Positions 46,004 to 56,719 of a stretch of 64,000 nucleotides of DNA are shown here, in pieces. Origin of the DNA: Lates calcarifer (lineage: Eukaryota > Chordata > Actinopteri > Centropomidae); the NCBI RefSeq assembly GCF_001640805.2, contig NC_066835.1, positions 22,531,771-22,595,770 of the forward strand, in the 5' to 3' direction. Positions within the stretch are counted from its first letter, which is position 1. Each line of letters starts with the position of its first letter. The position numbers and the translations under genes are program-made. Under the pieces are notes generated by a model. That model saw nothing but the letters and a program-made list of their open reading frames with translations, was not told where the DNA came from and did no database searches.

Positions 46004-46345
46004 TGGCAGTAATCTGCTACCTTGGCCTCAAGGGCTTATCACATGAGGAGGTCCACAAGGACATGGTGACAGCACTAGAGGAGGGTGCTCCTTCTTACAG
46101 CATAGTGAAGAAGTGAGCTGCCACCTCCTGGAAGGCCAGGCACCATCACCATAAAGGACATTATGTTGACAGGTGGACAAATGACACAACAGTCCATTTC
46201 CACTGGGTTGGGTATCAGCCAGGAACGTCTCTGTTCTCCAATCTGTGAAGGTGTCCACTCACATGGGCCCCAAACTCCATGGGCCTGATCAGAAGTGGAT
46301 TCAACATGTCAAAGGACAATCTTACCATCTTTGAGGTGGATCAGT
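46004..46345 (+). mobile_element. Mariner-type transposase relic
   Basis: The plus strand reads AVICYLGLKGLSHEEVHKD and then LEEGAPSYSIVKK, stop, AA, the N-terminal helix-turn-helix part of a mariner-family transposase. Further on, after frame changes, HMGPKL, PDQK and MSKDNLTIFEVD correspond to the later conserved block (MSKxNLxxFE). In-frame stop, internal loss and frameshifts show that it is dead. It is absent from the matching places in other clusters. Confidence 0.7.
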
Positions 46346-46634
46346 GTTTTTACCTGGTTTTATTACAGATCAGAATATAGGAAGAAGGACAGGAATGAAG
46401 GACAGGAGGATGATTATATTGTGATGTATGATCAGATGTCATCTGCGGATTTGATGACGTGAGACTCTGAGGAGTCTGAGATGTTGGTGGATTTCTGGAT
46501 GGAAGAAACCAGGAGACCAATGTAAAATGGAATGTGTCACTAAGAGAGAGGTTATCTGTGTCTACTAAACTTTTGTAACCTAATTTCTGTAGTGGAAGGT
46601 AAACTGTGTGGTGTTTTCTATACAACAGATGAGG

Positions 46635-46637
<3 letters not shown>
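46346..46637. other. V21 downstream flank
   Basis: No gene. It is related to 780-1000 and 6540-6790. Confidence 0.65.

Positions 46638-46664
<27 letters not shown>
46638..46664. repeat. (TG)n microsatellite beside V21
   Basis: A TG tract before CCTCAGTGAACTG. Confidence 0.95.
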
Positions 46665-46665
<1 letters not shown>

Positions 46666-46745
46666 CCTCAGTGAACTGTATCAGTCTCTGCAGTAGCTTC
46701 CAGCTGCAGCAGTCAGTTCAGTTTCTGTTCAGTCTGACTGAGGGA

Positions 46746-46773
46746 GGTTTTTGTACAACGCTTTTTCATAGTG
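46746..46773 (-). other. 12-RSS of V21, variant heptamer
   Basis: GGTTTTTGT 46746-46754, 12-base spacer, CATAGTG 46767-46773 (CACTATG on the coding strand, two changes from consensus). Confidence 0.9.
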
Positions 46774-47268
46774 TGAACACATCTTTACTGTTGATATAGT
46801 GCCAACTCTGACAGTAGTAAACTGCTGCATCTTCAGCCTGGACTCCACTGATGGTCAGAGTGAAGTCAAAGTCTGATCCACTGCCTGTAAAACGATCTGG
46901 AATCCCTGATGGTCTTTGACTTCCTGTGTAAATAAGCAGTTTAGGAGATTCTCCATTTCTTTGTTGGTACCAGGATAGACAGGGGAGGTTCTGTGATGAG
47001 CCACAATCACCATCATCCTTTGGACTGACCCTACAGCTGATGGTGACGGAACCTCCCACAGCAGATCTCACTGCTCCAGGCTGAGTCACTGTGACCTGGC
47101 CTCTGGACTCTGAGGACACAGAGACAGAAACATAAAGCAGCGTCATGGTTTTGTGGGCTTCATTTCAGAGGGACGGATGTTGATAGAGGAGAGGAGTTTG
47201 ATTCTCTGGACTTTACCTGTGAAGCAGCAGCAGAGGAGAGTCCAGATGAGGACGGAGGTCAAAGTCAT
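46774..47268 (-). CDS. IgL kappa-like V segment V21 (family B, J-proximal)
   Basis: Leader exon 47217-47268 ([17 protein letters not shown]), intron 47110-47216, V exon 46774-47109. FR1 is [19 protein letters not shown]1 has the same paired cysteines as V11 ([15 protein letters not shown]). FR2 is [15 protein letters not shown], and FR3 has [14 protein letters not shown] and AEDAAVYYC. Germline CDR3 is [12 protein letters not shown]. The reading frame is open. The octamer-like site is at 47387-47394. It is intact as protein, but the weak heptamer may lower its use. Confidence 0.88.
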
Positions 47269-47399
47269 GTTTTTGATGAGGAGGATTTCTGTGGCTTCTG
47301 TTGTCATGAAGGACAGCTGTCAGTCATCCAGTCTTCAACTCTCAGGACTATAAACTCTCCCAGAGCACTGGAGCATGGTGCTGCTGATGCAAAGTGGCT

Positions 47400-47740
47400 C
47401 TCTATGGAAATGCTCTGACTGACTCCAACAGAGACAATCAATTTATCATATTAGTATAGTATATATAGTATTGATTAATAATTTATCAGTGATAAGTTTT
47501 ATGTGGATTTGAATTAATGACTGCAGAGAGATTTCTTGTTATATCTCATTTGATCAGTTTTAATTTGTTGCTACAGGGATCAATTTTAATTCCAGATAAA
47601 TAAAAAAATATATATTTAGAAAGATATTTAAGAATATCTTTGTAAAGATTAGAATTCCTCTGAAATGACTAGTTTTTGAAAACAGGAACTGGTTTATTTG
47701 AGTTTGTTGTTGTCAAAGTCAGAGAGCCGTGTCTCTCTAC
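47400..47740. other. V21 promoter to J4 spacer
   Basis: No gene; nearly the same as 59880-60200 before J5a. Confidence 0.75.
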
Positions 47741-47747
47741 AGTCAGA

Positions 47748-47786
47748 GGTTTTTGTACGACCACTCAGTCAGTTTGTATCACTGTG
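47748..47786 (+). other. 23-RSS of J4
   Basis: GGTTTTTGT 47748-47756, 23-base spacer, CACTGTG 47780-47786. Confidence 0.95.
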
Positions 47787-47824
47787 GTGGACTTTTGGTG
47801 GAGGAACCAGACTGGATGTTGGAA
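47787..47824 (+). CDS. IgL J segment J4
   Basis: 38 bases that read [12 protein letters not shown] plus one base. Donor GTAAGT starts at 47825. It is a single J, as in cluster 1; the YTF-type J of the two-J clusters is absent. Confidence 0.95.
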
Positions 47825-48715
47825 GTAAGTTTCTGATCAAATATTAAATATTGTATCATCAGTTCAGCTTCTAATTTCTGTGTCTGAACATTTGGAGCAG
47901 ATATAAATTTCCATTGGGCTGATCTAAATCTCTTTCAAATCGCTATTTTATTCTTCATTTCTCCTGTTTGACCATGAAGCTGAACTCAGAGCAGCTTTAC
48001 TGAACTTTTCTTTACATGTTCCACTTCATTTGTGAAATGTGAACAGTTTGAACTGCAGGAGAGATTAAAGAACAACAATCCTGCTGTAAAAATGTTTTCA
48101 CATTTAGTCTTTACATTTGAAACTGTTTTCAAGTTGAGTTCAAATGATTGTGAACAGTGTGAGTGAAGTTCAGTTTTTTTTAAAAAATCTGTCAAATTTC
48201 TGATTTTTCACTTATTTTGTCCAAATTTGAAATAATTTCAAAACCTTCCTGAGGCTCATTTTTAAATATGGTTGTCAGTTATTTTGGTTGATAATGTTCT
48301 TTAACAGTAAATCTGATTAACTGTTGTGCTCTTGATAGTTTTGACAGTAAATGTGTTTCATGATAAATGTACCAGGACATTCAACATTTCCAGAAATGAT
48401 TTTATCATTTAATTGCTTGATATAAAGTCCAGTAAAAGACAGTTGTTGAAATGTAAAATCAGCTTCTTTTGTTTCCAGTGTAGTTTGATATATTTCAGGT
48501 CATATGAGGACTCTTTGTGTGCTGATATGCATGAGAGGTTTCTTAGCGGGAAGTGAAACAGTGTGTGAGTGAGTGACTGGTGGAGCAGAAAAACCATCTG
48601 ACAGAAACTCCTTAAAGGAGAAAATCCACTCTCACACAGTAAAGGTGTCCAAGCGTGTGGTGTTTGATTGACAGCTGTGTGGTCCCTGTCCTCTAAGCTG
48701 ATTGGTGTCTCCTAG
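47825..48715 (+). other. J4-C4 intron
   Basis: 891 bases, homologous to the other J-C introns, with a slightly longer T run near 48175. Confidence 0.85.
48472..48559. promoter_or_regulatory. Candidate intronic enhancer, cluster 4
   Basis: Ets-IRF-type GGAAGTGAAA at 48549-48558 with the same neighbouring motifs. Confidence 0.45.
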
Positions 48716-49032
48716 GTGATACTCGTCCCACCCTGACCGTGCTGCCCCCCTCCAGCGAGGAGCTGCAGCAGGGGAAGGCCACGCTCATGTGCCTGGCCAA
48801 CAAGGGCTTCCCCTCAGGCTGGAGTCTGGCCTGGAAGGTGGACGGCAGCAGCAGCAGCAGCTGGGAGGAGACCAAAAGCCCCGGGGTGCTGGGGAAGGAC
48901 GGCCTCTACAGCTGGAGCAGCACCCTGAGGCTCAATGCAGACCAGTGGGGGAAGGTGGGCTCTGTGACCTGTGAGGCCACCCAGGGCTCCCAGACTCTGG
49001 TCTCGGAGACACTGAGGAGAGACCAGTGTTAG
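48716..49032 (+). CDS. IgL constant exon C4
   Basis: Acceptor CCTAG, stop TAG 49030-49032. It is an intact C1-set domain with a five-serine run (SSSSSWEE), otherwise the protein of C2/C3. A few silent differences (for example ACCGTG, CTCGGAG) mark it as a separate copy. Confidence 0.95.
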
Positions 49033-49195
49033 TCCTGAGCTGACTCACTGGGACTCTGCTGCTGGTTTTACTCTGCTACTGCTCTCAGTCTCCACTCTCT
49101 CTAACACTGTCTCTCTCTCTTTTATTTCACATGTTTCATTAGAAACATTTACCAGCTTCTCGCAGTGTTTCAATATTGTTTCTGTGTTTCCAGAT

Positions 49196-49201
49196 AATAA
49201 A
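49196..49201 (+). terminator. Polyadenylation signal of C4
   Basis: AATAAA about 165 bases after the stop. Confidence 0.8.
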
Positions 49202-49204
49202 AAT

Positions 49205-50350
49205 CTCTTCATCAAATCAGTTGTTTTCATCTTTTTTATTTTGGAAGTGACAAAAAAATCGAAGGTGTAAGATTACATATATATCCAAATATGCTGTATA
49301 TTCAGAGAGTATATAAAGTCAGAACTCCTCAGTTTTGTTTGATTACTGCAAACCAGAGATGCAAATTACACACATTCATAATTTGTGATTAGAATAAATA
49401 TGAAAACCTTCATGTCTGTGAAAACTTCTCTTCAATCGTCACTGCAGATTTTTCTGTGATAATAAACCTTTGTAACAAAACCCATGGTAAAAACATTTCA
49501 ATGAGGAATCATCCAGTTATCCAGGTAAGTGTGTTAATAGTAAGAACTCTGACATTGTTTTTCCTTTAGGTGGATCCAAAGAACGCGAGAAATCCATTAA
49601 TTAAAAAACAAAAGTCTCAAAAATGTTTCTTTAAATCTGAAACAATAAGCCACATATCATCAGCATAAAGAGATATAAAATGAATGTGATGTGAATGTGT
49701 ATCTGCAATGTTGTCTTTCTCCTACCCCATTCCCCCACCCCCCTCTCTTTCTGTCTAAACCCAACCGGTCGAGGCAGATGGCCGCCCACCTTGAGTCCGG
49801 TTCTGCTCGAGGTTTCTTCCTCTTAAATGAAGTTTTTCTTTGCCACAGTCGCCTAGTACTGCTCATGGTGGATCTGTTGGGTTTCTCTCTGTAAATCTTA
49901 TAAGATAAAGAGTACGGTCTAGACCTGCTCTATATGTACAGTGCCTCGAGATAACTTCTGTTGTGAATTGGCGCTATATAAATAAAATTTGACTTGACTT
50001 GACTTGACTGATCTGTAATTCTAACCTTTGAGCTCTTTGGTAGATTTTGTATATAAATTTTTCAAACACAGACAAATGAACCAGATGAAAAAACGATGAT
50101 GAAGAAACTGTTACAGAATTAAGTCCTCCATAAATCCTTTTTGAAGTCAATCATAAATTATGCTTGATTGTTGGAGTACAAAGCACAGAATGTGACTAAA
50201 ATATGTGAGTAGAACAATGAGTCATTTTAAATGAAGGAAATTAGATTAAAGAATAAATAAATAAATAAGAACTTTTAAGGTTAAATTCATTATCTTTAGT
50301 GTTTACATTTTCAAAGTCGATCATTATAAATCACATTATTTATTACAACC
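49205..50350. other. C4 to V22 intergenic region
   Basis: No host gene; homologous to the C1-V5 and C5-V27 regions apart from the inserted LINE tail. Confidence 0.7.
49691..50012 (+). mobile_element. 3' tail of an L2-like LINE
   Basis: About 320 bases ending in GGCGCTATATAAATAAAA and then a (TTGAC)n-type tail, the form of fish L2-type LINE 3' ends. The matching unoccupied site is visible in the C1 and C5 flanks (GAATGTGATCTGTAATTC at about 9854-9871). A short TGAT duplication flanks it (49687-49690, 50009-50012). It is non-coding and 5'-truncated. Confidence 0.65.
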
Positions 50351-50410
50351 TCTGTTGTTTTAGTGTCAGTGCAGCTGTTGAGTCAGATCAGTTCCTCTGC
50401 AGCTGAGGGA

Positions 50411-50438
50411 GGTTTTTGTACGACGTTGTATCACTGTG
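50411..50438 (-). other. 12-RSS of V22
   Basis: GGTTTTTGT 50411-50419, 12-base spacer, CACTGTG 50432-50438; consensus although the V lacks a leader. Confidence 0.95.
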
Positions 50439-50735
50439 TGAACGGAGTGCTGCCACTCTGTCCACAATAATAAACTCCTGAATCTTCAGCCTGAAGTCTA
50501 CTGATGGTCAAAGTGTAGTCAGTACCAGATCTGCTTCCACTAAAACGATCTGAAACTCCAGACTGACGAGTTGTAACTTCATAAATCAGGAGTTTAAGAG
50601 CTTCTCCAGGTTTCTGAAGGTACCAGTTGAGGTAGCTGGTGCTGGAACTGGCTTTACATCTGATAGAGACAGTCTGTCCCAGAACAACAGACTGAGATCC
50701 AGGAGACTGAGTCAGAATATTTTCTCCTGATGAAC
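50439..50735 (-). pseudogene. IgL V segment V22 lacking leader exon and promoter (family A)
   Basis: The V exon is open ([20 protein letters not shown]1 region [18 protein letters not shown], germline CDR3 GQSGSTPF) and ends at a good RSS. Upstream, the intron copy stops being recognisable at about 50793 (GGAGAAAGATAATGAG). The leader exon, octamer and about 0.3 kb of flank found at every other family-A V are missing, and sequence matching the far upstream flank resumes at about 50930. Without its own start and promoter it is probably unexpressed, though still a substrate for recombination or gene conversion. Confidence 0.85.
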
Positions 50736-51690
50736 CTGGAAAACATGAAACAGAGGAGAAGGGCTATTGAGACAAATCCAGCTTGGAGAAAGATAATGAG
50801 AATAATGAGATAATGGAGAAAGACAATGTTTCCACACTGGTCACATGACTCTTGTGCTGTGCTGATCCCAAACCTGTAAAATACTCTGTGAAAAGGCTCC
50901 TCCATTCCCTTCTCTCTACATTATGTTTCTAGGATGTAGGAAGATATGTAAAACTGTACAGTAGTAAATGACATTTGGTTGAACTTTGTTCACTTATGAA
51001 TAATTAGGGTGCTTATAGTAGATTGTGATTGTCAGCAGTAACAGAAAAATCCAGTGTTTACAGTTGTGTGGTATTGTGTGTGTCTGGAAAGCACAGGTGA
51101 GGTGGAGAAGGTAAAATGCCATTCAGTCCTTCAATAGAGAGGAGAGTATGTGGCAGGGTGCTGTGAGGCTGCCGATTTTAATTCTTTTTTTCTTTAGTAG
51201 CTATGGCTTAGGTAATATTTGCTGAATCTCTCAGGGTTCATTTTCCCTCTGTTTCCTTCATATTATTGTTAATAAATATCACCTTTTGAGCACATACTCC
51301 AACCTGCTTTTTACAACATCCCTTTAAAGGTTTCCACTGCCCAAATACCTTGGAATGATATATTTCAAGAAAATGATGAAATTCATTCCATAAAATTGTA
51401 ATTTGTTTTAATATTTCAAAATTATTGCAGCTAAAATTAGTTTAATCAGCATTGTTTAAATTTAACTTAAAACTAATTTCAGTAGAAGAAAAATTATCTC
51501 CTGTACATGCTTAATGTGTTTGGCTCCAACTAATAAAAACTGTACAGTAATCCTAACTGAAACTCCAGACCAAAAAATATTTCCGAAATTTTATCAATTA
51601 TGAAAAATTAATACAGTTTCCCAATCCTACACATTACTCTTCATCCATTAAAGGTATTTGTCAAACCTCTGTTGTTCTATTGTCAGTGCA
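50736..51690. other. V22 to V23 intergenic region
   Basis: No gene. Bases about 50793-50925 are of unknown origin at the deletion joint. The rest matches 30110-31060. Confidence 0.6.
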
Positions 51691-51727
51691 ACTGTTGAGT
51701 CAGATCAGTTCCTCTGCAGCTGAGGGA

Positions 51728-51755
51728 GGCTTTTGTACGACGTTGTATCACTGTG
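51728..51755 (-). other. 12-RSS of V23, variant nonamer
   Basis: GGCTTTTGT 51728-51736 (ACAAAAGCC on the coding strand, one change), 12-base spacer, CACTGTG 51749-51755. Confidence 0.92.
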
Positions 51756-52320
51756 TGAACGGGAAGTTGTCATCATGCTGACAGTAGTAAACTCCTGCAT
51801 CTTCAGCCTGAACTCTACTGATGGTCAGAGTGAAGTCGAATCCATATCCACTTCCACTAAAACGATCTGAAACTCCAGTGTGACGAGTTGTAGCAGTATA
51901 AATCAGGAGTTTAGGAGCTTCTCCAGGTTTCTGAAGGTACCAGTGGAGATCATCATCAATATCTGTGCTGGCTTTACATTTGATAGAGACAGTCTGTCCC
52001 AGAACAACAGACAGAGATCCAGGAGACTGAGTCAGGATTGTATCTCCTGATGAACCTGGAAAACATGAAACAGAGGAGAAGGGTTATTGAGACAAATCCA
52101 GCTTGGAGAAAGATGATCAACATCCAAACAGAAGAGGATCATTTCTTTAACATGGAGAATAGATGGAAGAAGGTCAATGCTGCTTGTTTGAGTGTTTCTC
52201 CATCATAGCAGAACATCATTGTGGTGAACCTGGTTGCATCCTGAAGTGTCAAAGTTTTCAGAAGAGAGTCTCACCCTGAACAAGGAGCCCCAGGGTGGCC
52301 AGCAGTAGAGTCAGAGACAT
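51756..52320 (-). CDS. IgL kappa-like V segment V23 (family A)
   Basis: Leader exon 52275-52320, intron 52056-52274, V exon 51756-52055. FR1 is [20 protein letters not shown]1 is [10 protein letters not shown] as in V13, CDR2 region is [12 protein letters not shown], and FR3 is [14 protein letters not shown]. Germline CDR3 is QHDDNFPF, acidic. The reading frame is open. The octamer-like site is at 52421-52428. Confidence 0.9.
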
Positions 52321-52546
52321 GATGATTGTGCTGCCGGCGTGTCAGTGGCTCTGAAAGGCCTGGACAGCCACTGATCAACACTGGCCTCTTAACAGCTGGG
52401 AGCAGAGAGGCAGGACAGATATGCAAACACACAGAGTCAGTCAACTGTAGCTGTCCTCAACACATCAGGCTGTTTCCTCCTCACTGCTGGAACACCTCAC
52501 CGTTTAAATCATCCTCATGGAGAATAAAAGGAACGTTGTTGGGTTT

Positions 52547-52830
52547 TTAAGATCAGAATCAGAATCAGCATCAGCTTTATTGTCATTATACACAAGTACA
52601 ATGTGTGTGGCTACCCTCCAAGACAAAAATATAATATCAATAGAATAAATAGAAAAAAAATATATATATAGTAAAAATACATATTTACAAAATGTGAAAT
52701 AAGCAGGTCATTGCCCACACACCACTCTGTGAGATGTTCCACCTCATCTCTGTAGGCTGTCTCCTCGTTGTCTGAGATGTGTGCGATGAGCCCTACAACT
52801 GTAGTATCATCTGCAAACTTAAGATCAGAA
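52547..52830 (-). mobile_element. Rex1-like LINE 3' fragment, deleted copy 3
   Basis: The same insertion and deletion joint as copies 1 and 2. The target duplication TTAAGATCAGAA is at 52547-52558 and 52819-52830. Additional small losses (AAACTG near 52600) set it apart. Confidence 0.75.
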
Positions 52831-52966
52831 ATATAAAGTCAGATATCATCAGCATAAAGAGATATTCAGTAAATGTGCACTCAGTCTTTCTCTTCATAAT
52901 AAATTACATACACGCTCTGTGTCTAAAGCTAAATTTGATCCTCTGCCAACACTCTTTTCTTCAGTG

Positions 52967-54568
52967 TATTAGATCGCCAGATGTACCCCGGTATGGGAGG
53001 TCTGGACCAGCTCTCCATTTAAAGGGTCCAAACCCACAGCTGTAGGGTTTACACCCAACCTACAGTTTCTGCGGCTTGATAAGCTGGTGGCGAGGAGATT
53101 CGCCTAGCTACTAACTGTCTACTTCCAGATGCCTACCCTACTACCACTAATGTCACACCCGACCAAGTAGCCCTGTGGGTCGGATATGATCACCAGTCAC
53201 ACCTGTTCACGACAGCTCTCCTCTTAAAGATCTTGGCACTTGGTATGGTGCTAGGAAATTATTTAGTGGCCTTGTAAGCCCCAAGGGTCTGTTAACCAGT
53301 AAAGCTGAAATAACCTTTAAGAACCTTATGATGCATTACACACTCTGACCTACTATTTTACCTTTCTGAGAGGAACAGAACAACTGTCCACGACTTGTCC
53401 TTAGATACAGTTTATGAATTTTATTGAATATTGTTCTGGCAAGGGCAAAGCATACAGCATAATCATATAAAAAGTCAAAAGTGTATAATTAATCTCTCAA
53501 TTAATATAGTTCTGGAATGAGTAACTCACTGATTCCTGAATTTATGCTGAAGCTGGTCACTGAGATGGATGCATATTTTGGTGAGAGAGCTGGAGGGATT
53601 GACAGCTTGGCCTTAGCTGACCTTTCCTCTTTTCAGGCTGGTCCTGAGAGGGGTGAGTCCCCTGACTCCGTACAGAGCCTCGGGGGACCTCGTCCAATTC
53701 ACAGTTCCTTTTTCTGGGCCTGGCGAACTTGTTAAATCGTCAGAAAACAATTCCTTTACTGCAGTAGGGAAATTAATAATCCTTTGTGAAACTCCTCTTG
53801 CCTTGAGTCTTTTTGACAGCAAATAATCTCCCAGATTCCTTCGTTCGAACTGAAGGAAAGTTCGCTGATTCCAGCCCTCTTGATGACGGCCGAGGAGGGG
53901 TCTTCTTTAGGTGATGATCCACCGATGGTCAACGAAGAGTTCGAATAAATTGTCTGGTATCTCACCTTTTATCTGGTCTTGGCCAGCTCTCCAACCCTCC
54001 CCCTCTGACTTCCTTTACCAAACCATTTTTGACAATGCCAGCTCCGGCAACCCTGTCGCAATCTCTCAAATCCGGAGCTGTCCGTTATGTCGCAATTCTT
54101 TCTGGCTTCAAGTCTTTACCAATAGTGACCGCACCCATCCTTCATACCACTTCCTTCAATCATTCTTATTCTTAGTTACCATTAACATAATTAATCATCA
54201 TATTCAATAATACCATTAGTACAATCATTCTTCATCGTTCACTCTTTGCATTATAATCACTGTTTAAATCACAAATTATGATTTTCATACCCTCATACCA
54301 TTCTTCACCATGCTTTACCAATTTCTCTTTTTGCCAAGACCAACAGGCCATCAGGTAGTCATGTCACAATCCTGTCATTGCTTAATCACAATTTCATATG
54401 ATTTTCCATTCATTTCATTCAATACATTGATTACAACGCTTCACATTATATTGATTAATATTTTTAAAAGATTAGTCAAAACTGTGTATCTTACTACCAT
54501 GGGGAGAATCTAGCATTAGATCCTTTCTTTTGGCGTCGGGAGTGGGTAGATCTCAACCTTTCTTGACA
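52967..54568. mobile_element. 1.6-kb unclassified insertion, possibly a solo LTR
   Basis: Sequence unlike anything else in the window splits the flank that is continuous at 16580, 37400 and 58775. AGTG occurs on both sides (52963-52966, 54569-54572), consistent with a 4-base target duplication. Read on the minus strand it begins TGTCAAG and contains one AATAAA (53420-53425). Next to the right junction the ends can be read as TG...CA if the duplication is shorter. No long open frame or recognised protein is present. A long terminal repeat left alone is one reading; a non-coding DNA transposon is another. Confidence 0.5.
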
Positions 54569-54900
54569 AGTGACATGTTGTGTATGTCTTGTGTTTCTGA
54601 AAACATTGTTTCTCTGACAGTGTCAGTGTCTCTGCCTCAGAAAACATTTGTTCCATTGCAGATATGGAACCTCGGTGTCAGTGGGACATTGATGTTTCAT
54701 ATGTTGTGAATCTGGTTTGTGGGTCGACATCAGTGGAGCTGACTCTGCTACATGTTGTTGTGGTTTTAATGGTCTGACTGGGCTTCTTCACTGGAGCTGT
54801 TCTCTTCATTTGAGGACACTTCCAGGTTGTTGAGGTGGGAGGTGGACTGTTTGAAGTTCAGGAGGAAAACTGCTGGACACACTATGAACATTAAAAGCCA
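54569..54900. other. Flank between the insertion and V24
   Basis: No gene. The four-copy block flank resumes exactly after the insertion. Confidence 0.7.

Positions 54901-54901
<1 letters not shown>

Positions 54902-54935
<34 letters not shown>
54902..54935. repeat. (TG)n microsatellite beside V24
   Basis: A TG tract before TCTTCAGTGAACTG. Confidence 0.95.
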
Positions 54936-54936
<1 letters not shown>

Positions 54937-55015
54937 TTCAGTGAACTGTATCAGTCTCTGCAGTAGCTTCCAGCTGCAGCAGTCAGTTCAGTTTCTGTTC
55001 AGTCTGACTGAGGGA

Positions 55016-55043
55016 GGTTTTTGTACGACACTTTTTCACTGTG
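55016..55043 (-). other. 12-RSS of V24
   Basis: GGTTTTTGT 55016-55024, 12-base spacer, CACTGTG 55037-55043. Confidence 0.95.
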
Positions 55044-55623
55044 TGAACACCCACTGACTGTTGATATAGTGCCAACCATTACAGTAGTAAACTCCTGAAT
55101 CTTCAGCCTGAACTCTGCTGATGGTCAGAGTGAAGTCAGTGTCAGATCCACTTCCACTAAAACGATCTGAAACTCCAGAATAACGGGTTGTAGTTGAATA
55201 AATCAGGATTTTAGGAGATTCCCCAGGTCTCTGAAAGCACCAGTTGAGGTAGCTGGTACTAAAACTTGAACTGGCTTTACATCTGATAGAGACAGTCTGT
55301 CCCAGAACAACAGACTGAGATCCAGGAGACTGAGTCAGGATTTTATCTCCTGATGAACCTGGAAAACATGAAAAAGAGGAGAATGATTATTGAGACAAAT
55401 CCAGCTTGGAGAAAGATGATCGACATCCAAACAGAAGAGGATCATTTCTTTAACATGGAGAATAGATGGAAGAAGGTCAATGCTGCTTGTTTGAGTGTTT
55501 CTCCATCATAGCAGAACATCATTGTGGTGAACCTGGTTGCATCCTGAAGTGTCAAAGTTTTCAGAAGAGAGTCTCACCCTGAACAAGGAGCCCCAGGGTG
55601 GCCAGCAGTAGAGTCAGAGACAT
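55044..55623 (-). CDS. IgL kappa-like V segment V24 (family A body, B/C-type 3' end)
   Basis: Leader exon 55578-55623, intron 55359-55577, V exon 55044-55358. It is nearly the same as V9, including DKILTQSP and the WCFQ Cys in FR2. Germline CDR3 is [13 protein letters not shown] base change just before the usual start creates a second in-frame ATG (55624-55626), so the leader could begin MMSLT. The reading frame is open. The octamer-like site is at 55724-55731. Confidence 0.87.
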
Positions 55624-55739
55624 CATGATTGTGCTGCTGGTGTGTCAGTGGCTCTGAAAGGCCTGGACAGCCACTGATCAACACTGGCCTCTTAACGGCT
55701 GGGAGCAGAGAGGCAGGACAGATATGCAAACACACAGAG

Positions 55740-56605
55740 TCAGTCAACTGTAGCTGTCCTCAACACATCAGGCTGTCTCCCACTCAATGCTGGGAGCACT
55801 GACTGTTTAAATCATCCTCACAGAGATAAAAACAGCATAAAAATGACACGTCAATAAATACAATGCAGGTGAAAGGCCAAGAAAACTGTGTCACATTAGA
55901 TGTCTAATCAAATAGAACACCCAGTTACAGGGAATATACCGGTATCTTAAATTCAAAAGTCATTTTTCTGCAATTACCTACTTTTTACATGAAGTCAGTT
56001 TCAGCTCTTTGACTCACTGCAGCACAGAGATAACAACCAAAGGTTAAACAGACTATAAGATATTATCAGTATTATACCTTTACATTAAAATATTGTCACT
56101 GATAATTTCAACAACAATATAGTGAAACTTATACTGTGGATGTTTTCTTGTGTTAAACTGGTTCAGTTCTCATCTGTCAGGCAGAGATGATGTTGTCTCA
56201 CTTGGTCAACACTCATCAACTACTATCAATAATAGTTTTGGCGTCCCACAAGAATCCATCCTGGGGTTAAACTTCATGTGCTGCTGGTGTTGAATAAGCA
56301 ACATCAAATTGATTTTATTTCTGTGTTTGCAGATGATACATTAGTGTACATTTTGACATTGCTGAATAACTCCAGTCAAATCAATAAACAACAGTTTTTC
56401 TGTTCACAATGAATTTTTGCTTGTTTTTCTATATTTATGGGGTGTGAAAACTGGAAGCCAACAACCAACATGCTGAACCTTGCATGTTTAAATGTCTCTT
56501 TGAAGGTTAAGACTTGGTTTTAGAGTTAGGAGTACAAATTCAGTTGTAATGGTTGGGTTAGGGAAACCAATGTCAATCACAGATCACCAGGAACATAGTA
56601 AAATA
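55740..56605. other. V24 to V25 intergenic region
   Basis: No host gene; second copy of 35160-36025. Confidence 0.7.
56155..56370 (+). mobile_element. LINE reverse-transcriptase relic
   Basis: Twin of 35575-35790, with the same decayed PQGS and FADD boxes. Confidence 0.6.
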
Positions 56606-56608
56606 AAA

Positions 56609-56609
<1 letters not shown>

Positions 56610-56642
<33 letters not shown>
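56610..56642. repeat. (TG)n microsatellite beside V25
   Basis: A GT tract before CCTCAGTGAACTG. Confidence 0.95.
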
Positions 56643-56644
<2 letters not shown>

Positions 56645-56719
56645 TCAGTGAACTGTATAAGTCTCTGCAGTAGCTTCCAGCTGCAGCAAGTTCAGTTTCT
56701 GTTCAGTCTGACCGAGGGA

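Noticed and set aside
53517..54513. Short open frames inside the 1.6-kb insertion
   Set aside because: All are under 100 codons, overlap on both strands and show no recognisable motif; treated as non-coding.
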